Source: Ryuthela nishihirai
Taxonomy: Eukaryota; Arthropoda; Arachnida; Araneae; Heptathelidae
Assembly: GCA_038380435.1 (NCBI GenBank)
Contig: JAWZYU010000009.1
Span: forward strand, 64,385,901-64,449,900
Length of the DNA stretch: 64,000 nucleotides
Reading direction: 5' to 3'
The notes below the pieces were generated by a model. That model saw nothing but the letters and a program-made list of their open reading frames with translations. It was not told the DNA's origin and did no database searches. Positions 43,831 through 55,654 of this stretch are shown piece by piece. How positions within the stretch are numbered: the stretch's first letter is position 1; every line of letters starts with the position of its first letter. The position numbers were made by a program, and so were the translations under genes.

Positions 43831-45075
43831 TTAATTTCACGCAATATAATGGTATTTCCAGAAGTCTATTTTGAATCGTTTTAAACCTGCTTTTCGCTGT
43901 TATAACCCGTTCATCAAAAACCTTTGACAAAAATTTAAGTAGAATTTCACCTCCTCATTCTCAACTGACACTAGGAGTGCACAGTAATTTAGTTTCCTTT
44001 TTAATTACCAGGTCTTCTCAGCCTTCAAACGGAGCAAAGATGAAAATTAATGTTCCGATAATATATATAGGACCAAAACAAAAACAACGTCAAGGGACTC
44101 AAATCGTAGATGCATACTAATTAGTCGAGTTTTTTTATTCATTCATTATTTTCCATTTCGAATGCTTTGGTACCATTTCACACCTTTAGTTAAGTAAAAT
44201 GGGTTTCTGCTGGTTTCATTCTGTAAATGTTTTATTCTTTTAAATAATTGTTATTAGAAGATTATTTCGCAAACTAAACCATGAGGGAAACATTCGGCTC
44301 TAATAAAGATGGATTGGTTAATTATTTAGCCATTGAGTGTAATTAGGGAAGCTAATGAGCAGGTGTGAAACGTTCACAGTTTCTGACTTTGCTTCTAAGC
44401 ATAAATTGTCAATGAAAAAGGAATTATCCGACTGTGGTTAGGCCCCGGTACATTTACCGACTCGTTTCCTTGCTTACTAATAAAATTTTCAATGGGAAAT
44501 TAAACCATGTTTCAATATTTTCTTTCTCTAAATGTGTTGATGGAAATAACGTTTTGTGTGAACACAAAGTGATTACGAATTGTATAGTTGGTTGTCTAAT
44601 TCAAAAAAAACTATTGTGGTTCGAAATAAAGCCGGTAAAATATATTCTATCATGAAGATATATTAGTTTCAAAATTGGCTTAAGTTCAATTAGTTTAAAA
44701 AACAAACACCATTAACGAAAAATGGCTGGAATTTTGAGGAATAAATTTATTTTTTAGTTGAAAAGATTGAAGTTTTGTTAAGTAAACAAACATCTTATTT
44801 TAATTTTTGAAACAATGAAAAACTGATGAATTGCAAGAGTTCAAATGCTTTGAATTCTAGAAAGCAAAGCTGCTTTACTTCAGATGACTGGAATTCTAAA
44901 TTCCCCTTTCTATAACTCAAGGATCGAACAACAAACATACTTAACTACGTGCGTATCTTTCAGATTCACGTATGGTGGGTGCTGTATTTTTCTTTTTTTC
45001 GTGTGCTAAATAGAAGACAGAGAATAATCCTCGAAGCAACTCCAAACTATATAGAATTTTTCTTACATGTATATT
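43831..45075. other. Nothing recognised
   Basis: AT-rich sequence. A 73-codon plus frame (44434-44655) has no motif. Confidence 0.35.
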
Positions 45076-45431
45076 AGGGACAAGATTTGGCTTTGTCGGT
45101 AGCGAGCCAGGCTCGTAATTTCAGTCCCACCTAGGCTAGAGTTGAGATTTATCTCCGTTAAATTCCCACGCTTCCTTCGGTCAGAAAGGGATTACCTATG
45201 AGCTTGGAAATGCCGCCGTCTGTCGGATAAGTCCCGTGTACAAGAGAGCAATACCCTGTGTACGTTAAAGAACACGCTTGGATGGCCTTGACAGGAGGCT
45301 ATCATCTGTCTCCTAACATTTGTCCAGTGGATCCCCTTTCCTCAACTTTCTCTGAATCCTTGGGGTCCTGTGACCCGTCCATTTACCCCATTGTGTGCAA
45401 AAAAGTGCATCTCAGAGGTAAACAACCCAGT
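45076..45431 (+). mobile_element. SINE-A, diverged
   Basis: The B-box region is deleted (CTCGTAATTTCAGTCCC). The middle and tail are present. Confidence 0.85.
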
Positions 45432-46515
45432 CAGCGTTTGTAGATAAAAAAAAAAGCGATCGCAGATCAGTAGCAACCGTCACAACAAACACAAAGAGTC
45501 GATGCTGCATGAATTAACATCCCATAGCATACTATTGACTCTCTGATCAGCAGCTAATCCTTGCCATCTAAATGCCTATACCACCGATAGAAATGGTCAT
45601 ACTGCTTAGTGAGTATAGGCTAAGGTTTTTTACATTCTTTCTCTCCAACGTTTACTTCTCGTTATGTCTCTGATACATGTACGCAATTGCAAAGGATTCG
45701 CTCGCCAACTACGAGGAGGAGGATGGGGAGACAAAAGAGCCATGAATCCCCCTTTTTTTCAGAATTCTAGTAAGGGTAATAGTGACAAAAATTTATTAAA
45801 CTTATTAATGTTTCATGCATTTTTTCAAGGAATCTTGAAAGACCTGTAAAACGGAAGGCAAAATGCTATTGGCTATACCATTTACGTTTTTCAGGCGCGC
45901 TTTTTCGCGGCTTCTTGGTCCCCCCCTCCTCGATTTATTTCCAGATCCGGGCATGATCACATAGACTTTACGAATATTTATTTTAAGATTCTGTTGATAA
46001 GGACAGATGCAACTAGGAGAATAGCATAGTGCTTCTGACGAATGTAGAATATTCGTTTTCAAAGAAAATGAAGTTTTTAACACATTTAATGATATATAAT
46101 GGTGGAAATTCTAACTAATCGATGATTGGGAAAATGCATAAATAATTTTATGATTAATATGTATACAACACAGAAAGAATTTTCATTTAGCTCTTAAAAA
46201 AAGTTACATTTTTCCCCACCCCTGGTGGTAAGGGGGTGAATCATTGCTACAAATGTAAACCTTTTGAGCATCACGTTCTGCTACAAAAGTTTAACATTTC
46301 TGCCATAAATAGATCGGTTTTAATATTCGTTCGAAGTTTAGAATTTTTCAAGTTTTCAACCGTTAGAGGAAACTCTTAGAGCTATTAAGAGATTCAAAAA
46401 CTGCAAATCGTAATATTTAATCAATACTTGTTCAATCCAAAAAGAATTTTTAATTTATCTCTAAACACCAAAAAATTTCGATGTCTACAGACGGACAGAC
46501 GATTTAGTGAATAGC
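45432..46515. other. Nothing recognised
   Basis: Open frames at 45664-45849 (plus) and 45805-46083 (minus) overlap and lack motifs. Confidence 0.35.
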
Positions 46516-46640
46516 TCTTGAAATAATAAGCTGGGAAAAAAATTGGTTTTGCTGTGAGTGGGATTCGAACCCACGTCTCCTGGAAACATGCCAGTTATGC
46601 TAACCACTACACCATCATCGCTAACGGTTTTCCTTCAGCT
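46516..46640 (-). mobile_element. SINE-C with tRNA-like head
   Basis: On the minus strand: A box TGGTGTAGTGG, then CTGGCATGTTTCCAGGAGAC, B box GGTTCGAATCC, then AAAACCAATTTTTTTCCCAG and CTTATTATTTCAAGAG. The B box is perfect, but the acceptor arms do not pair well (GCGATGA against TCACAGC), so a SINE is more likely than a working tRNA gene. The related inverted pair at 47.2-47.38 kb supports this. Confidence 0.7.
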
Positions 46641-46734
46641 AATGTGACATAAACTTTCAGGATTTTTTTATTTGATTCGCACTGTGGCGCCATCTATCCG
46701 GGTAGTGGACAACTGTGTTGCCTCATAGAGATGG

Positions 46735-47123
46735 GTTGAGTTGGGTTGGTTTACCTCTGAGCGGCACTTTTTTTTGCATACCATGAGCTAAATGGCCAGG
46801 TCACATGGACCTGAAGGCTATTAAGGTTGGAGGAGGGGACCCACTGGAACAACTGTTGGGAGACAGATGGTAGATTCCCGCCAGAGTCATCCAGCGTGTT
46901 CTTTAACGTGCACAGGGTTTGGCTCTCCAGTACACGGATCACGGCTTAACGTCCCATCCGACGGACGGCGGCATTTCCAAGTCCATCGATGTCCCTTACT
47001 GATCGTGGGCAGGGCGGGAAGTTTTGCGGAGATAAATCTCAACACTGAACCAGCTGGGACTCGAACCTGGGAACTACAGATTACGAACCTGGGGCGCTAC
47101 CGACTAAGCCACCCCCGCCCCAC
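46735..47123 (-). mobile_element. SINE-A, full length
   Basis: The duplication CATAGAGATGG (46724-46734) and CATAGCGATGG (47124-47134) matches at 10 of 11. About 15 bp are lost near 46820. Confidence 0.93.
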
Positions 47124-47185
47124 CATAGCGATGGAATTTAATATTTGTCACTCACGCTCATGGCGTTAAATCAATAATTCAGTAG

Positions 47186-47378
47186 TAAAGAATCACAGGA
47201 TGTGTCCTGTAAACCTGAAACTCATGAAATAATAAGCTGAAAAAATTGGTTTTACCATGAGTGGAACTTTCCAGGAGACGTGGGTCCGAATCCCATTGAC
47301 GGCGAAACCAATTTTTTTCACTTCATTATTTCATGAGTTCCATGTCTATAGGTTCCATCGTGTGATTCTTAACTACGT
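47186..47378. repeat. Inverted pair of SINE-C fragments
   Basis: A minus-strand SINE-C tail (47217-47266) abuts a plus-strand 5'-truncated SINE-C (from about 47267, CCAGGAGACGTGGGTCCGAA). They form a palindrome with arms of about 80 bp (AATCACAGGATG against CATCGTGTGATT). Confidence 0.75.
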
Positions 47379-48746
47379 AATAGCTCTTTTTTTAACGATC
47401 TAAATATGATCCCACTGAAGCACGAGTTTCAACCGAGTCAGAAACTAAACTGCTTTGAAATTCGTCGTCTGAATACATTACGCTCAAACGCACTTCACAT
47501 TAAAAGCTCTGGCATCGGTAACATTCATTTACTAACCAAATAGCCAGTAGATGCGTCTGAATTACTAATGATGCTACTTTTATTTCTAAAATTGATTTTA
47601 AAGATGATATCTGTGCCTGAAATAAATAATCTGATTACATGTAACTTCTATTGAATATTCTAATTTTCGAGAAAAGCACAAAGGAAAATTCCGCTTTTGA
47701 ACCCGAACAGAGACAAAATAAATTTCATTTGAGATTCGTGATTGAAAATTATATTTATCGGAAAGAGCATAATTACCAAAGAAACGAAGCCTTATGACAG
47801 AATTAGTGGTAAATATCGTCTTCGCTGATAAGACGCAAACGTTGAATTATAAAATATATTCCGAGAAAAATTCTTCAAGATAATTTCAATAGAAATCTTA
47901 CTCTAAGGTGTATTAAAAACAGTACAAATGTTGAAACAATTTGCTTAGGCAAACCAAAGGTGCCATTCATTTACACTTCCACCTTTCATTAATAGCAACA
48001 ATTTATGACATTTGGTATGTGTTCGCATTATTAAGAAGTGAATTCAATTCGATAATTCTTCCTCCTCCTAATGAACGCTCATTAATTCATCTCAGTCTGT
48101 AACTTTAGTGAATATAGTTTACTAAACCTTAGGGAATATCATTTTCCATTTATCAACTAATATTCGGGGTGGTTTGGAAATTTGTTTACGCAAAAATTAA
48201 AGAGAGTCTCTTTATTTGCTATCAGTTGTTGTCTGAATAATTAACGACTTTTGCAAACTCCGCTTGTTCCTTTGTAGCGCATTTTCAATACGTTCTTATA
48301 AACATCAGCAGCTCCTCAATAATTGGGACTAAAGTAGCATTGATTTCTTATTTCTTGGTTTATGTTGTATGCTGTAACCCTATTTATAGAATAAAGATGA
48401 AATTTGTTGTCAGACAGATTCAGACGCTTCTTGGATCTCTGAGTTTGGTACTTAAATTCTTCGTCTCATGAGGTGATAAAAGATCTTTATGCAGCCATTC
48501 TCTAATATCATTCCTTCCACAGAGCAAGCGAAACAATTTTGGAAGCCGCCTGTAGCATGATACGATGTTCTGTCATTCATATAATGCATCAGATTTAATT
48601 AGTAGATTGAAGTGTTTAAGTTATTCGATGCACGTGTTTTAAAAGGTATAATTATTTCCTTCATTTAATTCTTGTGTTCAGTTGTGATCATTTTCGTGTC
48701 TTGTTTTGTATTTATACACCTCTTGTTCTGTTTTTTTTTTTTTTTT
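47379..48746. other. Nothing recognised
   Basis: About 1.4 kb of AT-rich sequence without gene or repeat. Confidence 0.4.
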
Positions 48747-48756
48747 TGTTTTTTTT

Positions 48757-49149
48757 GGGGGGCGGGGGGGGCTCAGTCGGTAGCGCGCCAGGCTCGTTAT
48801 CTGCAGTTCCCAGGTTCGAGTCCCAGCTGGGTCAGCGTTGAGATTTATCTCCACAAAATTCCCCGCCCTGCTCACGGTCAGTAGGGGACACCGATGGGCT
48901 TGGAAAGGTCGCCGTCCGTCGGATGGGACGTTAAGCCGTGGTCCGGTGTACGGGAGAGCCATATCCTGTGCACGTTAAAGAACACGCTGGATGGCCTTGA
49001 CGGGAGGCTACCATCTGTCTCCCAACAGTTGTTCCAGTGGGTCCCCTCCTCCAACCTTCTCTGAGCCTTCGGGGTCCATGTGATCTGGCCATTTAGCCCA
49101 TGGTGTGCAAAAAAGTGCCGCTCAGAGGTAAAACATCCCAACCCAACCC
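48757..49149 (+). mobile_element. SINE-A, full length, in a T-run
   Basis: Complete copy. The flanks TGTTTTTTTT (48747-48756 and 49150-49159) fit a duplication, but low complexity makes it uncertain. Confidence 0.92.
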
Positions 49150-49246
49150 TGTTTTTTTTTGCTACTCCCCACACAACTACAATATCCAAAAAACATTCAG
49201 AAGATATCTAAGGTAACAAATGGATATCCATTAGCCATCTAATATA

Positions 49247-49811
49247 CACTATATTGCAAAAAGTGCGGACACTTTCATGTTAAGTGAACGAATAGCCACA
49301 TTCAAATCTAACTTTTAAAATAAGCTTTTTACGGAAAAAAGTCACTAGACATAAATTGAAGATCTCGGTCAGAGCTCTCTAAATCTCTATTTTCTATAAT
49401 ATTTAAATGGTTATGGAAGCTGAAACATTTAAATGAAACTTTTGCTAGTTTTGAAAATTTACTTCAAAAAGTTAAATCACAACCTTTTTAAATAACAAGT
49501 TGTTCGCAATATAAATGCGATATATGAATTTTGTGTAAGGATTTTTGAAGTTTTCATCAATTTGCGGGGAAAATATTTTGGAAGTGTGGTGTGTGATAAC
49601 ATCTGTTGTTAAATATTATAGCTTCCATAAGCCTTTAAATATTGAATTAATATTATAGAAAATGGAGATTTAGAGAGCTCTGACCGAGATCTTCAATTTA
49701 TGTCTAGTGATTTTTTTCCGTAAAAAGGTTATTTTCAAAGTTAAGTAAATTCGAATGTGGCCTTTCGTTCACTTAATATGAAAGTGTCTGGACACTCTTT
49801 CCAATATAGTG
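49247..49811. mobile_element. Foldback element FB5, clearest copy
   Basis: A 565-bp element flanked by TA, with ends CACTATATTGCAAAAAGTGC and CTCTTTCCAATATAGTG. The arms of about 230 bp are highly similar (TCTCGGTCAGAGCTCTCTAA against TTAGAGAGCTCTGACCGAGA). It has no open frame. CACTATATTG...AAAGTG ends and TA duplication fit a Tc1/mariner-like nonautonomous family. Confidence 0.85.
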
Positions 49812-49813
49812 TA

Positions 49814-50519
49814 TATAGCCAATAGTGAGTGATTGACTCACTGACTGACAAGGGATCACGCTAATTCTAACTGTGATGCAGAAATGGTAGAGCTCTGAAA
49901 ATTTACACTTAGAGGTTATTCGGGACGTAGACCTCGGAAAAAATCCGACATTTAACCTCCGACGTGTCCTTCAAAGTTCAATAGAGGTCACATAGAGATC
50001 AGAACTTGATCTACGAGTACTAGAAACGTGCAAATTGGTGTCTGAGGGGTGTTTCGGGTTGTAGATCAAAGAAATGTGTAATTTTGAATGACATGGATCC
50101 TTTGAGATCAAAGATCAAATTTCTATATACCGATGATGGAAAACTAAAAATGTGTAAATAGACTTATTTCAGACTGTAGAACTCAAAAATTAGAAAATTT
50201 TCAAATCTGGTGTGGCAGTCAAGGTCAAATAGAGGTCGGAGTGACGGTCTAGAAAGCAAGAGGTGCCGAAGCCACCGATTGACTTCTAGCATTGGATATC
50301 TTTTTATATTTTCTGGATATTCTGAATACGTTAATATACGTATAAGTTCTCTTCGTGGGAAGGTATACCTTCAAAGGCTTGTTATACACATTTTTTGCAT
50401 ATCACATGAATAAAAAATATGTTATAATTATTAAATTATTCAAATGTATCTTTTATGAGTTGCCAACTTTAACAAATTTTTTTTTACTGGCACATTTTTG
50501 TTTTAAAAGGGAAATGACT
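49814..50519. other. Degenerate short repeats, no gene
   Basis: Loose repetition of TAGAGGTCACATAGAG- and GTGTGCAAAT-like phrases (49900-50270) suggests an eroded tandem repeat. Confidence 0.35.
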
Positions 50520-50527
50520 CTGTAAGA

Positions 50528-53150
50528 CATCATCATCATCAAGCAGCCATGAGCTACTGAGGTCCAACCAGACCGTACAATTTAGTTCTCCAAGCAAGTC
50601 TGTCCTGAGTTACATCTACTGCATCTGGCCACTGCACACCAATTCTAACAAGGTCCTGTTTGACATTGTCTGCCCACCGCATCCTAGGTCTCCCCCTCTT
50701 TCTGAGGCTTTAGGCACACTGTTCATAACCTTATTCGTCAATCTATAATTATTCATACGGGCAACAATGGCCAAACCAACGGAGTCTCTTTCTGCGCAAT
50801 ATGCTGCTTAAAGGAGGTTGCAAACTCCTTTGCCTAACCTCATCATTAGTTACAAAGTTGAACCACCTAATACCCAAGATACTGCGTAAGCATCAGGAAT
50901 CAAAAGCATCTAGTTTCCTGTTATCATGTTTACAAAGTGTCCAAGTTTCACTACCATAACTAACCCTAGAAAGAACCAAACTATTATACAGTCTAATTCT
51001 AGTCTTTAGGTGTATCCGCCTATTTCTCCACAATCTCCATTGATTCTTAAAAGTCTCGGCAGCAATCCCTATTCGTCTGTTAATCTCATGCCGCACATCA
51101 CCATTATCTGTTACATAGCTCCCAATATAATTAAACTGTGACACGTACTCAAGACTGCAACCATTCAGATTAACTGAATCACAGCCTGCCTGACCAATTT
51201 TCATCACTTTAGTTTTCTCTCTGTTTATAAACAAACCTACTCTACTACCAGTCTCATCAACAGCTCGAATGAAAGAGTTCATCTCATCAACATCATTTGC
51301 CAAAAGGGCTAAATCATCAGCATAATCTAAATCAGAAATTTTTATATCTCCAGTCCAATTAAGGCCAAAATCTTTCCCTTGAAGTCAATTTCGCATAACA
51401 TAATCAATAACCAAGCTAAAGAGAAATGGATACAAAATGCACCTTGTCGAACACCAGAAGTAATGCTAAACCAATTGCTACAAACCTTACAAACTCTCAC
51501 ACACGCCTCAGTGTTATTATAGAGAGCTTTCATTAGGTTAACAAAATTGTCTGGTATACCATATGATCTCACAATCAACCACAAATTATGACGATCAACA
51601 GAGTCGAAAGCCTTTTTGAAATCAACAAAGCTAGCAACCAAAGGTTTCTGAAACTCTAAACATTTCTCAAGAATCTGCCTAAGTGAAAATATATGATCCA
51701 CACATCCCCTACCACTTCTGAATCCACATTGCTCATCACACAATTGCCTGTCAACCAGATTCTTAATTCTATTAAGCACAATCATGGAAAGAACTTTACC
51801 TGGAACAGAGAGTAGGCTGATACCCCTATAGATATCACAAAAACTGCGATCACCTTTTTTGAAAATAGGGATAACAATAGCTCTGGTAAAATCCTTAGGA
51901 ACCATGCCTTTATCATATAAGATATTCAGAATTTCAGTCATCCAAATGGTAACCGAAACATTCCCAGCTCTAAGCATTTCCGTAGTAATTTTATCTACCC
52001 CTGGGGATTTATGAAGTTTAAGTTTAGAAATAGCCAAAATAACTTCAGATTTTGTTATAGGGCCAACATTAAAGCCACCAATGCATCTATCATCATTGCA
52101 AACAATGGGAGTAAAACTAACCACATTGTTTAGAACATCACTGAAATGCTCAGCCCACCTAGCCATGACAGAATCCTCACCTTCTATAACCTTACCTTGT
52201 TTATCCTTCAATCCCTGTATACCTGTCCGTTTTCTACCACACAAAACATTAACTATCTGGTACAGCTCTCTGCTGTTGTGCTGCCTAACTGCTTCCTCGG
52301 CTTTATCAGCCAAACCATCAAGCCAAAGATTCTTATCAGCAGCTAACTGATCTTTTACACGTTTATTAAGTTCTCTGTAATGCTTTCTATTAGGCCTAGT
52401 AGGGTATTGATTAAGGACATTCCTGCAATTCTTTCTTTCAGAAATAAGCTCAAGTGCCTTATCACTCAGATAATTCTGTCTCTTCTGCTCCTTTTTTCCT
52501 AAAAGAGTACTGTTAGTGTCCAAAAATCCTGTTTAAAATGATCCCAATCTTCCTCAACTTCAGTAGTAAGCATACCATGACTGTCATAATCACTAAGTAA
52601 CCTATCATGGTAAGCTTTGGCTATAACTGGATCTTTCAGAGCTTCAGTATTAAAAGTAAATTTTTTAACCCTATCACAACACTTTTTAAATTTAAGTTGC
52701 AAGACACTTTTAACAAGGTAATGGTCAGATCCAATTTCAGCCCCTATATGCCCTGGTATTCCTAACAGAACTAGCCCATTTGCTGTTAATTAATATGTAA
52801 TCAATCATATTCTTATGCAGCCCATCGGGTGAAACCCATGTGTATTTATGTATGTCGCGGTGTTTGTAATAAGTGTTAGTTATTCTGAATCCATTGAGTT
52901 TACTTACCTGTAGGAGACGTTGCCCATTGCGATTGCAGCTACCAATACCCAAATGGCCTATCACAAGTCAGAGTCAGACCAACTTTGGCATTGAAGTCAC
53001 CTAGAACAAGGGTAATATCTCCTTTCTTGACAGAATTAAAAATATCCTGAAGTTGTTCATAAAACCTATCCTTCTCATCCTCATCGGCATCCTCGGTGGG
53101 GGCATAACAGCAGATAACATTCAAGTCTTTAATGCTTGTCTGAAATTATG
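50528..53150 (-). mobile_element. RTE-type LINE, 5'-truncated
   Basis: About 2.6 kb in one orientation. From the 5' side: the C-terminal part of an apurinic-type endonuclease (CYAPTEDADEDEKDRFYEQL, VLGDFNAKVG, TWVSPDGLHKNMIDYI at 53125-52740), a linker, reverse transcriptase (52523-51310), then a C-terminal region (YGSETWTLCKHDNRKLDAF, RPRMRWADNVKQDL, ending KLYGLVGPQ-stop near 50574). The 3' UTR is only about 40 bp and ends in (GAT)n. A short 3' UTR with a simple-repeat tail is typical of RTE. The duplication CTGTAAGA (50520-50527, 53151-53158) shows it arrived already truncated. Frameshifts separate the endonuclease pieces, the linker and the reverse transcriptase. Confidence 0.92.
51342..52523 (-). 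pseudogene. LINE reverse transcriptase domain, frameshifted
   Basis: The longest open frame in the window (393 codons), opened by a non-ATG codon because a frameshift lies just upstream (DHFKQDFWTLTVLF-stop in the other frame). It shows the RT motifs in order: IPIFKKGD, YRGISLLSVPGKV (about residue 230), CGFRSGRGCVDHIFSLRQI, FVDFKKAFDSVDR (catalytic Asp near residue 301) and GVRQG (near 357). After GVRQG the true frame shifts to LYPFLFSLVIDYVMR, then meets a stop. YADD, the catalytic pair, follows in that frame at 51313-51324. With two frameshifts and a stop it cannot make active enzyme. Confidence 0.93.
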
Positions 53151-53158
53151 CTGTAAGA

Positions 53159-53769
53159 AACCTTTCATTAATGCACTGGTATCCTAAATAAGGATATGAT
53201 ATGAGTGTAAGATAGAATTGTAAAATACTGAATTTTCTCTATTATTACTTTCCAAAGACTTGACAAAAAACGTGATTAATTTTTCATGCCAATTAATTTT
53301 ATTTATTTTCGCCAAGCTAGAGTCGTCGTCATCAAAATACTCTTGTTTCTGTGCGCAATAAAATTTTCACTATTTAAAGTTTCAAGAAAAATCAAATCGT
53401 GAATTTGGTTTCAAATTTCGCATTTTTTGCGGAGTTTTTGTGTGGCATTTAGAAAGAATTTTTTTACCCAGTAAAGCATTATTTCGATTTCAATCCCATT
53501 CCTTAGTCATATTGAACCACGTCTCTAATTCTGTGTTTCAAGCACTGCAAAATATTACCGAAATAGTTCCTTTGCAACACGGGGCATTACTTTATTAGGG
53601 CTATTTTGAAATAATGCGTTGGGTGCAAGCAGTGGCATATTAACAGAGGAAATAAGGAACTGTTTGTGAATCGAAAAAAAAAATTAATTAATATGTATAA
53701 ATTGGAACTTAGACCGAGATGTGGCTTAACGTTGACACTGATTTAAAAAAAAGAATATATGAACAATGT
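53159..53769. other. Nothing recognised
   Basis: AT-rich sequence between the LINE and the Tc1 fragment. Confidence 0.35.
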
Positions 53770-54302
53770 ATACTGAATAGCAATACGTCCGTCAGCGACA
53801 TCGTACAGTCGGTCATCCTGCCACATTTGAGTGTAATCCCAAATGCGATATTCCAGTAGGAAACGCCCGCCCACACTCCTCCCGGGCAACTCAACATGCT
53901 CTTCAGTCAGGGCATCAACTCCCTTGGCCAGCACGCTCTCCGGACTTTTCTCCAATCGAGCATGTCTGGGACTGGATCAAACAAAAACTCTTCTGCGAAC
54001 CGCGACAGGCAACGCCCATTGCTGAATTACTCGTCCAAGTTGAAAGCGAATGGAATGATATCCCCCAACGTGATAACCAGCATTTGTGCGACCGATTGCA
54101 TGCCAGATTGGAAGCTTGTATTGCTGCTCGAGGAGGTTCAACACCTTATTAAAATGCGCCTTCTGTAAAATGTAATACTCATTAAAAGTTAAAATAAGCA
54201 TTGAATCACTGTCCTTTCTCAGCAAGTTGTTTCTACTAAATAAATCTCATAGATTACGCTTCAATTGTTAATGGTGTTCTTTTTTTTCAATTTCCGCCAG
54301 TG
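53770..54302 (+). mobile_element. Tc1-type transposase C-terminal fragment
   Basis: Plus strand: SVSDIVQSVILPHLSVIPNA, IFQ, a stop/frameshift, NARPHSSRATQHALQ, LPWPARSPDFSPIEHVWDWI, and a C-terminus ending CIAARGGSTPY-stop near 54153. The second catalytic Asp before NARPH is lost at the frameshift. The Glu of SPIEHVWD is kept. The right end TTTCCGCCAGTG-TA lies at 54302. The left two thirds are missing. It is a third Tc1-type family, unlike the 12.9 and 16.7 kb elements. Confidence 0.85.
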
Positions 54303-54304
54303 TA

Positions 54305-55273
54305 TTAAGATTCACATTTGCAGAATATCCCGAAATTTTTAATAATGCCCTGTAACGGCAAGAAAAGTTCGAAACATCAAAACTTGAAACGAATATCGCA
54401 AACGATCAATTTAATCTAAAAATCTAAAATTTTGATGGTGGAATGTTACTGCAAAGACAACAGCAACTTGATCCCTTACATCTAGGGGAAAGGATCGTGA
54501 ATTTTTTTACTTAAAAAGATTTTTGCGTCGTATAAGTATTAATAAAATAATGCATTACTTGTTCCCTTAATGTCATATTACATAACAGTTGTACATGACA
54601 TTTTAGGAAACAAATACAGTTGTAACGAACAAAAATAAAAATAAAAACACCAAAAATCAAAAAGAAAAATAGTAATTATAAAAAATATTAGAAAAATATG
54701 TAATTGACTAAGCAATGTGGAGAACCAAGATAACACTTTGCCCATCCACGCTTCGGGAACAAGAAAAATTCTGCATTTCCTGCGACACATACTTTGATTC
54801 ATCTCTAGTAATTAACGATGTTTCAAATTTCATAAATTGAACTACACTGACTATTTCATTCAAAACCATAACTTGATCTGATAATCATTGAAAGCGATAC
54901 CCATCAAATCTAAGAGTGAAAAATAGAAATAGACATTCAAATTTTCAAAAAATGTTCCAAATCATCAATGTCAAAAATAAGTCTTTTAATTTTCTTTTTA
55001 AAGCGAACTAAACTATTATTAAGAAACTACTATTTACATTTTTTCAATCCTCCATTACTTCGAATGCTAAAGGCGGAAAATGAAAACTTCTCTTTGAAAT
55101 GAGCATCCCATATTCGACAGACGCCATATTTATTTTTCTACTTGTTATTGTTTTTCAATATATTGCGTATTTTCCTGGGATTTTTTTATCTCTAAGCTTC
55201 ACTTCTGTGCACACAATAAACCAAATAGAAGGTTAGAAGAACCTCAGAAATTTGGAGGTAGGTAGGGTGGAAT
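54305..55273. other. Nothing recognised
   Basis: AT-rich sequence with no gene or repeat. Confidence 0.4.
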
Positions 55274-55650
55274 AGTTGGTTGCTTTGCTTCTGAGCGGCA
55301 CGTATTTTGCGCACAATGGGCTAAAGGGCCGAGTTGCAAGGACCCCGAAGGCTCGGAGAAGGCTGGGAGAAGGAGACCCACTGGACAGCTGTTAGCAGAC
55401 ACAAGGAAGCTTCCCATTTAGGCCCCAATAATTGTTAAATTGCACAAGGTATGGCTCTCCCACACACGGAGCCACGTCTTAACATCCCATCCGACGGACG
55501 GCGGCTTTTCCAAGCTTATCGGTGTCCCCTATTGGCGAGGATAGAGTGTGGGTTTAACACAGATAAATCTCAACGCTGGCGCAGATCGGATTCGAACCTG
55601 GAAATGCAGATTTCAAGCCTAGTGCGCTACCGACTGAGCATCCCCCGCCT
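55274..55650 (-). mobile_element. SINE-A, first of three in a row
   Basis: Complete but diverged minus-strand copy: tail GGTTGCTTTGCTTCTGAGCG, head ending CATCCCCCGCC. Confidence 0.88.
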
Positions 55651-55654
55651 CTTA

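Noticed and set aside
46551..46625. Functional tRNA gene on the minus strand
   Set aside because: Poor acceptor pairing and a shared downstream body with the copy at 47.3 kb point to SINE-C. Not fully excluded without a covariance-model search.
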